Positions 33,133-41,483 of a DNA stretch of 64,000 nucleotides are shown one piece after another (position 1 is the stretch's first letter; the number at the start of each line of letters is the position of its first letter). Source of the stretch: 54-19 sp038210655 (GTDB lineage: Bacteria; Chloroflexota; Chloroflexia; Chloroheliales; Chloroheliaceae); assembly GCA_038210655.1 (NCBI GenBank), contig JBBQWM010000014.1:71707-135706 (forward strand). Direction: 5' to 3'. The position numbers and the translations under genes were made by a program. The notes below the pieces were generated by a model. That model ran no database searches. It saw only the letters and a program-made list of their open reading frames with translations, and was not told the origin of the DNA.

Positions 33133-34200
33133 TTGAAAGCAATTGCTCTGCCGGTTAAAGAGTTCCAGGGTAGCTTGTCGTCGGTTTTGGGGCGGGTCGT
33201 GGCGGCCAATGTCCCGGACTTTGAACAGGGTTCTGGCTATTTGTTTCGCAAGGGGGCGGTTTTGCAGCCCTCTGAACGGGCCGAGATTGCCATCCGCTTT
33301 GCGTCGTTGGCCCGCAGCGCTCCACCGGACTATGCTTTGCACCTGCTCGAAATGGGTGAGGGTGAGGTCAGCGAGGACGAGGCCGGGCAGCGTTTGGCGA
33401 AACTGGTGGCAGGGCCGGGCCTTGAACTGAGCGCTCCGGTCGAAAGCCGGGTGAATTTGATAGCAAAAACTCGTGGCTTGCTGCGGATCGACATTGCCCG
33501 GCTCGATAGCCTCAATGAAGTGCCGGGGGTCGCCGTCTTTACCCTTTACGATGCGATGGCGGTTAATGCTGGGACGGAAGTAGCCGGGGCCAAAGTTACC
33601 CCCCTGGTTTACCCGTTAGAACTATTGGCCCAGGTCGAGCAGGTCGCGCAAGGCCAACCGGTGATCGATGTGCTGCCGTTCAAGCCGCTAAAAATCGGCG
33701 TGGTGGTACGTGAACATTTGAAGCCGGGGCCACGCGCCCGCTTTATGCAGGCGGTAGAGCGTAAGTTAGACTGGTTCGGGGCGGTTTTGCTGGGTATTAC
33801 GGTGGTGGATAGCACGCCGGACGCGATTAGCCGGGGGCTGCAAGCTTTCAAAGCGCAAGGGGCCGACCTGATTTTGCATGTCGGCGGTCATTCCAACGAC
33901 CCGCTTGACCCGATCTTTGCCGCTTTGCAACAGCTTGAAATTAGGATGGAGCGGCACGGCGCACCGGCCCATCCCGGCACGCTTTTCTGGTTGGCCTATT
34001 GGGGCGAAACGGCCCTGTTTGGCCTGGCCTCCTGTGGAATGTTTTCAAAGACGACCCTGGGCGATCTGTTTCTGGCGCGGTTGTTGGCCGGAGAGCGTCT
34101 GACGGCCCAGGGAGTTGCAAAGATGGGTTATGGAGGGCTTTTCACTCGTGAGATGGCCTTTCGGTTTCCGCCCTATGGCCTAACCAGGTCGGATGATTAA
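33133..34200 (+). CDS. Molybdopterin-binding protein of the CO-dehydrogenase-like cluster
   Basis: A 355-residue protein whose C-terminal half has the MoCF/MogA-like fold (IGVVVREHLKPGPRARFMQA, GADLILHVGGHSNDPLDPI, MERHGAPAHPGTLFWLAYWG). Such proteins occur beside molybdenum hydroxylases and are thought to help in molybdenum cofactor handling. The start is a TTG at 33133 that gives MKAIALPVKEFQG; the ribosome site is weak. About 150 bp upstream, at 32972-33000, a CGGAACA sequence occurs twice (GGAACATTCC, GGAACAATGTCC) and could be a regulator site. It begins the cox-type cluster and is followed 65 bp later by coxG. Confidence 0.82.
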   Translation: MKAIALPVKEFQGSLSSVLGRVVAANVPDFEQGSGYLFRKGAVLQPSERAEIAIRFASLARSAPPDYALHLLEMGEGEVSEDEAGQRLAKLVAGPGLELSAPVESRVNLIAKTRGLLRIDIARLDSLNEVPGVAVFTLYDAMAVNAGTEVAGAKVTPLVYPLELLAQVEQVAQGQPVIDVLPFKPLKIGVVVREHLKPGPRARFMQAVERKLDWFGAVLLGITVVDSTPDAISRGLQAFKAQGADLILHVGGHSNDPLDPIFAALQQLEIRMERHGAPAHPGTLFWLAYWGETALFGLASCGMFSKTTLGDLFLARLLAGERLTAQGVAKMGYGGLFTREMAFRFPPYGLTRSDD

Positions 34201-34265
34201 TCCGAAGGGCGGTTTTATTGCGTTATATTTGTAAGCCAAAATATCAAGCTAAAGGATTAACAAAA

Positions 34266-34733
34266 ATGGAAGTGACCGGCAGCCTGCCATCCCAGGCCGA
34301 AAAACAACCGCTCTGGGACGCGCTAATGAGTGCTGATAACTGGAAAGCGGCGATCCCCGACGCTGAGAAGTATGAGTTGATCGGTGAAAACCTGTACGAA
34401 ATGGTAGTCAAGATCGATATTGGCCCGGTGAAGGGCAACCAGACCCTCCAAATCCAATATAGCAACTTGCAACCTCCTAATAGCTGCGATTTTGAGTTGC
34501 AAAATGCGATGGTCAAATCGGCTAAAGGCCATTTCGATCTTAAACATCCCGACGAGCTACCGACCGAAGAAGGTGCTGCACCCCTGCCTTTTGATACCCG
34601 GACTGTATTGGTCTATAAATTAGAGGCCGATGCGGGCAACCCAATCTTTAATGCTATGCTGGATGGCTTCAAAGACAAGATCAAATCTGGCTTTGAGGAA
34701 TTGTTAGTAAAGCTGGAAGCGCAAGCACGGTAG
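34266..34733 (+). CDS. coxG: CoxG-family SRPBCC protein (first copy)
   Basis: A 155-residue member of the CoxG/SRPBCC (START-like) family, starting MEVTGSLPSQAEKQPLWDAL. CoxG proteins accompany molybdenum hydroxylases and are thought to help in membrane association or maturation. ATG 34266 follows AAAGGA. The frame extends 16 codons upstream without a ribosome site. It lacks the usual C-terminal membrane anchor. A second, distinct CoxG follows at 34912 after a heptad repeat, so the pair is a tandem duplication or a heterodimer. Confidence 0.83.
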   Translation: MEVTGSLPSQAEKQPLWDALMSADNWKAAIPDAEKYELIGENLYEMVVKIDIGPVKGNQTLQIQYSNLQPPNSCDFELQNAMVKSAKGHFDLKHPDELPTEEGAAPLPFDTRTVLVYKLEADAGNPIFNAMLDGFKDKIKSGFEELLVKLEAQAR

Positions 34734-34740
34734 GATTTGG

Positions 34741-34896
34741 GATTTACGATTTACGATTTACGATTTTTACTAAGTGGTTAGATAAGTTTAATTTTGCAAG
34801 TCAAAAGAATTGAGCAAAACTATTCCAGGAATTACTCGTAAAAGGTAGTTGTGAACGATAACCATAAAACCTAATCGTAAATCGTAAATCCCAAAT
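34741..34896. repeat. GATTTAC heptad arms between the two coxG genes
   Basis: TTTGGGATTTACGATTTACG-type sequence (array 34741-34765, three heptads plus GATT) faces AATCGTAAATCGTAAATCCC (34873-34892). The arms match beyond the heptads into TTTGGG. The 107 bp between them is AT-rich and non-coding. Confidence 0.72.
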
Positions 34897-34911
34897 TGAT
34901 AGAGGCTTAGA

Positions 34912-35391
34912 ATGGAACTCAACGGCGATTATAAATTTAAGGCCCCGATTGATAAGGTCTGGCAAGTCTTGATGAGCCACACAGCGTTAAAGGCTTCGCT
35001 ACCCGGCTGCGAAAAATTTGAGGAAGTTGAACCGAATACTTTTGATGTAACTATGAAAGTCGGGGTAGCCTCGATCAAAGGCACCTATCATGGTCGTATT
35101 ACAATGACCGACCTGGAAGAACCCAAACATTACAAATTGCTGGTAGGCGGGCAAGGGGGGTCGGGTTTTCTCAATGGCGAAGGTACTTTTGATATTGAGG
35201 AACAAGGCGAAGGCGATACTCTCCAAACCGTTGTGACCTACAAAGGAGCCGCCAATGTCGGCGGTACTCTGGCCGGGATTGGCGCACGCATGCTCTCGCC
35301 GGTCGCCAAAAAGCTGGCAGGCGACTTTTTCAAGAGCATGGATAAGCAATTACAAAGCCAGCCCAGCACCCAAAAGGAGGCCGAGGTCTAA
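34912..35391 (+). CDS. coxG: CoxG-family SRPBCC protein (second copy)
   Basis: A 159-residue CoxG homologue: MELNGDYKFKAPIDKVWQVL, LKASLPGCEKFEEV, VGVASIKGTYHGRITM and GAANVGGTLAGIGARMLSPV are typical family blocks, and this copy is closer to the canonical CoxG than the first. It also has no membrane anchor. GAGGC lies upstream of the ATG at 34912. Downstream comes the frameshifted ART-like gene, which separates it from coxS by about 1.2 kb. Confidence 0.87.
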   Translation: MELNGDYKFKAPIDKVWQVLMSHTALKASLPGCEKFEEVEPNTFDVTMKVGVASIKGTYHGRITMTDLEEPKHYKLLVGGQGGSGFLNGEGTFDIEEQGEGDTLQTVVTYKGAANVGGTLAGIGARMLSPVAKKLAGDFFKSMDKQLQSQPSTQKEAEV

Positions 35392-35423
35392 TCTTTGTTA
35401 ACAAAGCTTTGTAATGGAAACTA

Positions 35424-35767
35424 ATGTATCTCTATCATGGTACGCGAGAAAAACTTATCGGGGACAAGTTTGATCTGGACAAAGTTCGGAAAAGAACTAC
35501 TCATAAAAGTTCCCGAGACCCAGCCGTTTTCTTACAGATGATGTACAACGAGCGATTACCCAGTATGCTAACAAAGGTTTTGTGTACAGAACTGAAGTAT
35601 CCAAGTCATTTGCCGAAGGTATCAAGCAAAAAGATATTTATGGTCAAACAGAGTACAAAGCTATCACCAAAGAGCAAACTGATATTTTGAACCTTCATCT
35701 TGAGGTAGTAGATCAGATAACCGCTATCAGAGAGTGGTGGGCTGAAAAGAAAGGCACGAAGCAATAA
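35424..35767 (+). pseudogene. Frameshifted ADP-ribosyltransferase-like gene (toxin candidate)
   Basis: The first frame (35424 onward) reads MYLYHGTREKLIGDKFDLDK and onward to DPAVF; a shift of one base near 35527-35532 (GTTTTCTT) joins it to the frame FLTDDVQRAITQYANKGFVY, then RTEVSKSFAEGIKQ, and on to KKGTKQ. The restored 114-residue protein has the YHGT start and the A..YA helix seen in small ART/DUF3990-type toxins, plus a Glu in ITKEQTD. This is an inference from motif form. The stop overlaps the next gene as TAATG, so they are coupled. The gene may be a decayed toxin, use programmed frameshifting, or contain a sequencing error. AT-rich codons differ from the cox genes. Confidence 0.5.
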
Positions 35768-36480
35768 TGATAGCCTTAACTAATAGAGAAAAAGATATAA
35801 TAGGTTCTCTTAGGGCGATCAACTGGCTTATGTTGCTCTGGAACGTTGAGCCAATCTTATTTCCGTTGGACGCTACTATAACAAAACTGCTCAAACAATA
35901 TCAGAGTGAATTTGAAGAACTTCTTAAAATTGCTGAAGAAATAAGCCAATTAAGTGAAATTGATGATGAAATGCGTTCTGCGATTGATGATATTGCTTCG
36001 GATTCAGAAGGTTCGTATAGTAGCGAATACGTCGGTTTACTGCTTTCTTTGTATGTAGGTGATAGGAACCTGGAGAAATTTCATTATAACGATGTTCCGC
36101 TTTTTCATCGAGAACTTGCAAAAGTATTTAAAGTTATTTCGAGAAGCTTGATTGACGCTATTTTATGGCAGCGGGTAAACTATTATGATTGGTCTTCTAA
36201 TTTCGATTTACCTTCCCCTCTGCCCCAGTTTTCCCGGTTTTTTGCAATAGTTTACACTATAGTTCCGCCAAATGTCGCACTTCCTGCTTCATCAAATAGT
36301 CTTTTGACACAATCTATCAATTATTGGCTAAGGTCAAGCACGGTGCAAAAAGCCCTTATCAACAATGTCGAAGAAAAAAACGGACTGACCCAGGTTGTCA
36401 AAGAAGTTAGAAACCTGGATCAGCTTACAATGTCACAGCGAACTCTATCCGAATTGCCCGACCACGCTCTGGCAAATTAA
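35767..36480 (+). CDS. Unknown protein coupled to the ART-like gene
   Basis: A 237-residue soluble, mostly helical protein with AT-rich codons unlike its neighbours. It begins MIALTNREKDIIGSLRAINW and has an acidic central region (SEIDDEMRSAIDDIASDSEG). I recognise no domain. Its ATG overlaps the stop of the ART-like gene, so the two were co-translated. By position it could be an antitoxin, immunity or partner protein. The pair sits inside the molybdenum-hydroxylase cluster as an apparent insertion. Confidence 0.7.
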   Translation: MIALTNREKDIIGSLRAINWLMLLWNVEPILFPLDATITKLLKQYQSEFEELLKIAEEISQLSEIDDEMRSAIDDIASDSEGSYSSEYVGLLLSLYVGDRNLEKFHYNDVPLFHRELAKVFKVISRSLIDAILWQRVNYYDWSSNFDLPSPLPQFSRFFAIVYTIVPPNVALPASSNSLLTQSINYWLRSSTVQKALINNVEEKNGLTQVVKEVRNLDQLTMSQRTLSELPDHALAN

Positions 36481-36627
36481 TAGCTCTATCGCAGAATTTA
36501 GCTTGCTCCGTGCAAGTCGGGGCTATGCAACTCTAAGGAACCCAACTCAGCATTGAGTAGGCCGCTCGAAGATCATTGCTTCAAAGTTGAGACAATGAAA
36601 AGCTACTAGAAAAGAGGGAGAAATCCA

Positions 36628-37164
36628 GTGAAACGAACCGTCAAACTTAGTATTAATGGCACTACCTACGAGCGAGAGGTGGAGCCGCGCACACTGCTCG
36701 TTCATTTTTTACGTGATGAGCTTGGCTTGACCGGCACGCACATCGGGTGCGATACCAGCCAGTGCGGAGCTTGTACCGTATTGGTAAACGGTCAGAGCCT
36801 CAAAAGTTGCACCGCCTTTGCCGTTCAACTGAATGGGTCGGATGTGCAAACTATTGAAGGGCTGGCGAAGGGTGGCGAACTACATCCGATCCAGCAGGGC
36901 TTCTGGGAGGAACATGGCCTGCAATGCGGTTATTGCACTCCCGGTATGATTATGCAAACTGTCCAACTGCTCAACCGCAATCCGAACCCTAGCGAGACCG
37001 AAATCCGCAAAGGTATCGAGGGCAACCTGTGCCGCTGTACCGGCTACCAGAATATTGTCAAGGCCGTTCAATGGGCTGCCAAACATCAGGCCGATGGCGC
37101 GAAAGAGATACCGCAGGGCGATGCTGTTAAAGTAGACCCCGCGGAAATCGCTCCCGTTCCTTAG
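36628..37164 (+). CDS. coxS: Molybdenum hydroxylase small [2Fe-2S] subunit (CoxS-like)
   Basis: A 178-residue iron-sulfur subunit. The N-terminal plant-type [2Fe-2S] domain has GCDTSQCGACTVLVNG; the C-terminal [2Fe-2S] domain has QCGYCTPGM and CRCTGY. It passes electrons from the molybdenum site of CoxL to the FAD of CoxM. GAGGGAG lies upstream of the GTG start. The gene order here is S-L-M rather than the M-S-L of the model carboxydotroph. The last 20 residues are a short Pro/Glu tail. Confidence 0.93.
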   Translation: MKRTVKLSINGTTYEREVEPRTLLVHFLRDELGLTGTHIGCDTSQCGACTVLVNGQSLKSCTAFAVQLNGSDVQTIEGLAKGGELHPIQQGFWEEHGLQCGYCTPGMIMQTVQLLNRNPNPSETEIRKGIEGNLCRCTGYQNIVKAVQWAAKHQADGAKEIPQGDAVKVDPAEIAPVP

Positions 37165-37269
37165 TCGTGGCCCGATCTTTTGTTGGTTTGTTCTAAAGTT
37201 AGTGTTGAACATCCTATCCGCTTGCGAATAGGCAACGGTTAGATAGCTCAATGACGAGGAGATAGATTT

Positions 37270-39606
37270 ATGGCAGCACCTACCTACGTCGGCTCACGTA
37301 TTAAACGCCGGGAGGACCCGCGCTTAGTTACCGGCAATGCTTCTTATACCGACGATATGAGTTTTACCGGGACAGTTTTCCTGCATATGGTTCGCAGCCC
37401 TTATGCCCACGCCAATATTACCCGGATCGATACTTCCGCTGCTGCGAAGATGACTGGTGTCCTGGCAATCCTTACCGGCGAGGAGCTTCAGAAAAACCTG
37501 GCTGGCCCCCTTCCAGCCGTTTCAATTGGTGGACATCCGCTCACTGCACGTTACGCGATTGCGGTAGGTAGAGTCCGCTATGTCGGCGAGATCGTGGCGG
37601 CGGTGGTCGCCGATAGCCGCTATACGGCCCGTGATGCCGCCGAAATGGTCGAGGTCGAATATTCAGAATTGCCGGTAGTAATCGATATGGACAAGGCAGC
37701 TAAAGGCGAGCCTGGTCTGGTACACGACGAAATACCGAACAATATTGTTGCCGAATTGAACTTTGGCAATGATGTGACGGATGCCTTTAAGGAGCCGGAA
37801 GTTTTGATTGAAGGCCGGATTGTCAACCAACGCCTGATCCCCAATCCGATGGAGAACCGGGTAGCACTGGCTCACTACCGACCCGGCGAAGAGTCGCTAA
37901 CTCTTTACATGACTACCCAGAACCCTCATATTGCACGTACCCTTATTTCCGGTATGGTTGGCATCCCGGAACATAAGTTACGGGTTATAGCACCGGAGGT
38001 CGGGGGCGGTTTTGGTGCCAAAATCCAAACCTATCCCGAAGAAATTATTGCGTGCTATGCTTCTAAAAAGCTGGGCCACCCGGTCAAGTGGACTGAAACT
38101 CGAAGCGAGAGTTTTATGGCGACCATTCACGGGCGCGATAATATCGATTATTTCCGGATAGCCGCTAAAAAGGACGGAACCATTACGGCTATGGATTGCA
38201 CTATTTACGCCAATATGGGGGCGTATTTGCAATTGCTGGGTACCACTATTCCGCTATTGCGGGGTGTAATTTCCACTGGCCCGTATGCTATTCCGGCGGC
38301 CCACTTTAAGGCCCTTTGTGTGCTTACTAACACCAGCCCGACCGATGCGTATCGCGGGGCCGGACGGCCTGAAGCGACTTATATGCTGGAACGCGCCATG
38401 AATATGTTAGCCGACAAGCTGAATATGGACCCGATGGAAGTGCGTCGCAAAAACTTCATCCAACCCGACCAGTTCCCCTACTTCAACATAGTAGCCTTGA
38501 ATTATGATACGGGTGAGTATGAAGTCGCTATGGACAAAGCTCTGGAAATCTTTGGCTATGCCGAAATGCGCAAGTTGCAAGAGGAGGGCCGCAAGCAGGG
38601 TCGCTACATCGGCATCGGACAAAGCACCTATGTCGAAGTTTGCGGTCTTGGCCCTGGTTCGGGTATGACGACCCAACGTGGTTACGATTGTGCCGTAGTA
38701 CGGGCCGAGCTTACCGGCAAAGTGACGGTCTTTACCGGGGTTAGTCCGCACGGGCAAGGTCAGGAGACCACCTTTGCTCAGGTAGTTGCTGACGAGTTTG
38801 GCATACCGATTGAGGATGTCATAATCAAACACGGTGATACCGAGATGACCCCTTATGGTATGGGAACCTACGGCAGTCGTGGTACGGCAGTCGGTGGCGG
38901 AGCCTTGATGCTGGCGGTCGATACGGTCAAAGAAAAGGCCAAAAAGATTGCCGCTTTCCAGCTGGAAGCCAACGAAGAGGACATTATTTTCGAGGAGGGC
39001 AAATTCAGCGTAAAGGGGTCGCCCGGCAAGAGCCTTGGCTGGGCCGAAGTCTGCCTTAAAGCTTACATCGACCCTAAAATGGCTCCTGTAATCGAACCTG
39101 GTCTGGAAGCGACCCGCTACTTCGAGCCGGGCAACTTCGTCTATCCTTTTGGTACGCATCTTTGCGCCCTTGAGGTTGACCCAACTACGGGTGAAATTAC
39201 CTTCCTCAAGTACGTCGCGGTGGATGATTGCGGACGGCAACTCAACCCGATGATTGTCGAAGGTCAGCTTCACGGTGGGATTGCCCAGGGGATTGCTCAG
39301 GCGATCTACGAAGAAGCCGTCTACGATACTCAGGGGCAGTTAATAAGCGGAACTTTGATGGATTACACCGTTCCGACCGCCAGCGAATTACCTTCCTATA
39401 CCCTCGATCACACGGTTACACCAACTAAGGTGAACCCGCTCGGTGTCAAGGGTATTGGTGAGGCTGGCACGATTGCCAGCACCCCGGTAATCGTAAATGC
39501 GGTGTTGGACGCGCTCAAGCCGTTCGGTGTAACCGACATGATGATGCCGCTCCGCCCGGAGAAGATTTGGAAGGCGATCCAGGCACACAGCCAGAACGGT
39601 CATTAA
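37270..39606 (+). CDS. coxL: Molybdenum hydroxylase large subunit, form II CoxL-like
   Basis: A 778-residue xanthine-oxidase-family large subunit binding the molybdopterin cytosine dinucleotide cofactor. Blocks: VGSRIKRREDPRLVTGNASY, EVGGGFGAKIQTYPEE, TDAYRGAGRPEATYMLERAM and VKGIGEAGTIASTPV with the catalytic Glu. The active-site loop is AYRGAGR at residues 360-366, which defines form II; the true aerobic CO dehydrogenase (form I) has AYXCSFR with a Cys bound to copper. So CO may not be the substrate, and an aldehyde, N-heterocycle or other compound is possible. ATG 37270 follows ACGAGGAGATAG. Confidence 0.92.
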   Translation: MAAPTYVGSRIKRREDPRLVTGNASYTDDMSFTGTVFLHMVRSPYAHANITRIDTSAAAKMTGVLAILTGEELQKNLAGPLPAVSIGGHPLTARYAIAVGRVRYVGEIVAAVVADSRYTARDAAEMVEVEYSELPVVIDMDKAAKGEPGLVHDEIPNNIVAELNFGNDVTDAFKEPEVLIEGRIVNQRLIPNPMENRVALAHYRPGEESLTLYMTTQNPHIARTLISGMVGIPEHKLRVIAPEVGGGFGAKIQTYPEEIIACYASKKLGHPVKWTETRSESFMATIHGRDNIDYFRIAAKKDGTITAMDCTIYANMGAYLQLLGTTIPLLRGVISTGPYAIPAAHFKALCVLTNTSPTDAYRGAGRPEATYMLERAMNMLADKLNMDPMEVRRKNFIQPDQFPYFNIVALNYDTGEYEVAMDKALEIFGYAEMRKLQEEGRKQGRYIGIGQSTYVEVCGLGPGSGMTTQRGYDCAVVRAELTGKVTVFTGVSPHGQGQETTFAQVVADEFGIPIEDVIIKHGDTEMTPYGMGTYGSRGTAVGGGALMLAVDTVKEKAKKIAAFQLEANEEDIIFEEGKFSVKGSPGKSLGWAEVCLKAYIDPKMAPVIEPGLEATRYFEPGNFVYPFGTHLCALEVDPTTGEITFLKYVAVDDCGRQLNPMIVEGQLHGGIAQGIAQAIYEEAVYDTQGQLISGTLMDYTVPTASELPSYTLDHTVTPTKVNPLGVKGIGEAGTIASTPVIVNAVLDALKPFGVTDMMMPLRPEKIWKAIQAHSQNGH

Positions 39607-39608
39607 TC

Positions 39609-39703
39609 AAGGACTGAGGACTACGGACTGAGGACTGCGTATTTTAGATCATAGGCGGTTAAAAGCGTTAATGATAAATGCTGAGTCCTCAGCCTCAGTC
39701 CTT
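39609..39703. repeat. GGACTGA heptad arms between coxL and coxM
   Basis: GGACTGAGGACTACGGACTG (from 39611) is period-7 repeats; 39680-39703 holds the facing arm GCTGAGTCCTCAGCCTCAGT. The right arm ends just before the GAGGAG ribosome site of coxM. Confidence 0.68.
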
Positions 39704-39724
39704 ATAATGAGGAGAAAAAACGAG

Positions 39725-40585
39725 ATGATTCCGAGCGCATTTGATTATTTCACTCCGGCCAGCCTGGATGAGGCCCTTAGCTTGCTGGCAGAACACGGCG
39801 AGGATGCCAAAGTTCTGGCGGGCGGGCATAGTCTGATCCCGGCTATGCGGTTGCGGTTGGCCCAGCCCGAAAAGATTATTGATATTGCCGCATTGCGGTC
39901 GTCCCTTTCCTACATCAAGGAAGAGGGCGGTATGATTAAGATCGGGTCAATGACTACTCATTATCAGATCGAGTCGAGCGATCTGCTCAAGTCTAGCGCC
40001 CCAATTTTACCGCAAGCCGCCAGCTTGATCGGCGACGTACAGGTACGGAACTGGGGAACGGTGGGTGGTAGTATTGTACACGCCGACCCTTCCAGTGACC
40101 TCCCGGCGGTAATAATGGCTCTGGGAGCCGAGTTGGTGCTGAAAAGCTCACAGGGCGAACGAACCGTTCCCGTCGCGGATTTCTTTACCGGCATCTTGCA
40201 GACCGCTATCGAGCCGAACGAACTCTTGACCGAAATCCGCTTCAAAGCTCTGGCTGGCAAGAAAACCAGCTACCAAAAGCTTGCCAACAAAGCTTCACAC
40301 TATTCGGTAGTGGGAGCAGCGGCGGTGGTTGGTATGAACGGCGGCAAGATCAGCGATGTGTCGGTCGCCTTTAGTGGGTTAGCGGAAGTGCCGCTCCGCT
40401 TCAATCAGCTTGAACAAGCCCTGGTCGGGCAGGCTCCCGACGATGCCACTATCGATAGCGCCTGCAAAGGCTTCGCCGGGGCGGTAGACGCTCTGGAGGA
40501 CTTGCACGGCTCCAAAGACTATCGTCGGGCCATGGCGGAAGTCTATGCTAAGCGGGCCATCAAAGCCGCAATTTCCAGCAACTAG
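39725..40585 (+). CDS. coxM: Molybdenum hydroxylase FAD-binding subunit (CoxM-like)
   Basis: A 286-residue FAD subunit of the xanthine-dehydrogenase type: MIPSAFDYFTPASLDEALSL, the FAD site KVLAGGHSLIPAMRLR, and GTVGGSIVHADPSSDLPAVI. It passes electrons from CoxS to quinones or another acceptor. ATG 39725 is chosen because GAGGAG lies ten bases upstream; the frame opens at 39671 but runs through a heptad repeat. A strong terminator follows at 40593-40631, ending the operon. Confidence 0.92.
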   Translation: MIPSAFDYFTPASLDEALSLLAEHGEDAKVLAGGHSLIPAMRLRLAQPEKIIDIAALRSSLSYIKEEGGMIKIGSMTTHYQIESSDLLKSSAPILPQAASLIGDVQVRNWGTVGGSIVHADPSSDLPAVIMALGAELVLKSSQGERTVPVADFFTGILQTAIEPNELLTEIRFKALAGKKTSYQKLANKASHYSVVGAAAVVGMNGGKISDVSVAFSGLAEVPLRFNQLEQALVGQAPDDATIDSACKGFAGAVDALEDLHGSKDYRRAMAEVYAKRAIKAAISSN

Positions 40586-40592
40586 ATTTTCT

Positions 40593-40631
40593 AAAAAGGG
40601 CCGGGGTTGTCCGACAATCTCGGCCCTTTTT
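40593..40631 (+). terminator. Intrinsic terminator after coxM
   Basis: AAAAAGGGCCG (40593-40603) pairs with CGGCCCTTTTT (40621-40631), and an inner TTGTC/GACAA extends the stem; T-run at the end. It closes the cox-type operon and isolates the VapBC-like pair downstream. Confidence 0.85.
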
Positions 40632-40723
40632 AATGTTCACAATTTGCTAAGCCTAATTTTAATGCTATACTTTGTTATATAGAGGTTACACGCGAAAATG
40701 TGAAGATAGCTAGGTGAAATATT

Positions 40724-41005
40724 ATGAGCAAAATTAAGCCGAATAACCAGCACTCTATCCCAAGCACACGCCGTTATCGCTCCAGACCGCCTACCAAACC
40801 AGCCCCAGAACCGGCGGCGGTTCCTGAGAAAGCGGTTCCTGCCGAGCTAGAGATGCTCGATCCCAATAATATGTCAGAACTTGGTAAGCAACTTTTAAAG
40901 CATCGAGCCGAAATAGTGGCTTCGGGTATACCTTTGCTAACTTTGGACGAGATTAATCAAGAATTGGCCGAAGCTAGACATTCTTATTTGTATGACGATG
41001 AATGA
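40724..41005 (+). CDS. VapB-like antitoxin candidate
   Basis: A 93-residue protein whose N-terminal half is basic and Pro/Ala-rich (STRRYRSRPPTKPAPEPAAV) and whose C-terminal helix (MSELGKQLLKHRAEIVASGI, then TLDEINQELAEARHSYLYDD) is typical of VapB-type toxin-wrapping tails. Its stop overlaps the start of the PIN gene as ATGA, the normal antitoxin-toxin arrangement. No DNA-binding fold is clear. TATACT near 40665 is a possible -10. Confidence 0.65.
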   Translation: MSKIKPNNQHSIPSTRRYRSRPPTKPAPEPAAVPEKAVPAELEMLDPNNMSELGKQLLKHRAEIVASGIPLLTLDEINQELAEARHSYLYDDE

Positions 41006-41409
41006 TAAAGCGAACATTCATTGATGCTGGCGTTTTAATTCTAGCAGCACGTGGGAGCGGTTCTGCTTCCGCGAGAGCTTTGAGTCTTCTTGCACAGCCT
41101 GATCGTGAGCTTTGTTCGAGTATCTTTATCAAATTAGAAGTTCTGCCTAAAGCTATTTACCATCGACGAAAGGCTGAGATAGATTTCTACAATGCTTTTT
41201 TCAACTCGGTAAACTACTGGGCCGTTGATCTGGATAAAATTACTCAGGAAGCTGAAATACAAGCTGCCACTTTCGGACTCTCAGGTATGGACGCGCTGCA
41301 CGTTGCGGCGGCTTTGTCTTTGAACGCGGATGAAATGATAACGAGCGAAAAGAATAGTAAGCCGATCTTTCGGGTCAGTGGTTTGAAAGTTGTGTCAATC
41401 CAGCCTTAA
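41002..41409 (+). CDS. PIN-domain toxin, VapC-like
   Basis: A 135-residue PIN-fold protein. The acidic residues expected for the RNase site are visible: Asp8 (RTFIDAGVL), Glu46 (IKLEVLPKA), Asp97 (LSGMDALHVAAAL) and Glu115 (ITSEKNS). PIN toxins of the VapC type usually cut tRNA or rRNA; this is family knowledge, and the target here is unknown. It overlaps the upstream antitoxin candidate by 4 bp. Its stop also overlaps the ATG of the open frame of the acyl-CoA synthetase. Confidence 0.82.
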   Translation: MIKRTFIDAGVLILAARGSGSASARALSLLAQPDRELCSSIFIKLEVLPKAIYHRRKAEIDFYNAFFNSVNYWAVDLDKITQEAEIQAATFGLSGMDALHVAAALSLNADEMITSEKNSKPIFRVSGLKVVSIQP

Positions 41410-41483
41410 TGTCTGTTATAACAATGGAAAAGAATGAACCTGGGAAAGTTTTGTCGGAACTAGAGGAGGAGGGGAGGAAGCTA

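Noticed and set aside
32955..33342. Overlapping minus-strand frames at the start of the cox cluster
   Set aside because: Antisense to the molybdopterin-binding protein and its leader; no ribosome site and no family.
38407..39273. 288-codon minus-strand frame inside coxL
   Set aside because: Antisense shadow of a strongly conserved gene.
37270..39606. True aerobic CO dehydrogenase (form I)
   Set aside because: The active-site loop is AYRGAGR and lacks the Cys of AYXCSFR, so the form I claim is not supported.
41409..41483. N-terminal extension of the acyl-CoA synthetase overlapping the PIN gene
   Set aside because: The purine-rich GGAGGAAG ribosome site lies inside this stretch and points to the ATG at 41484; the longer form cannot be excluded.
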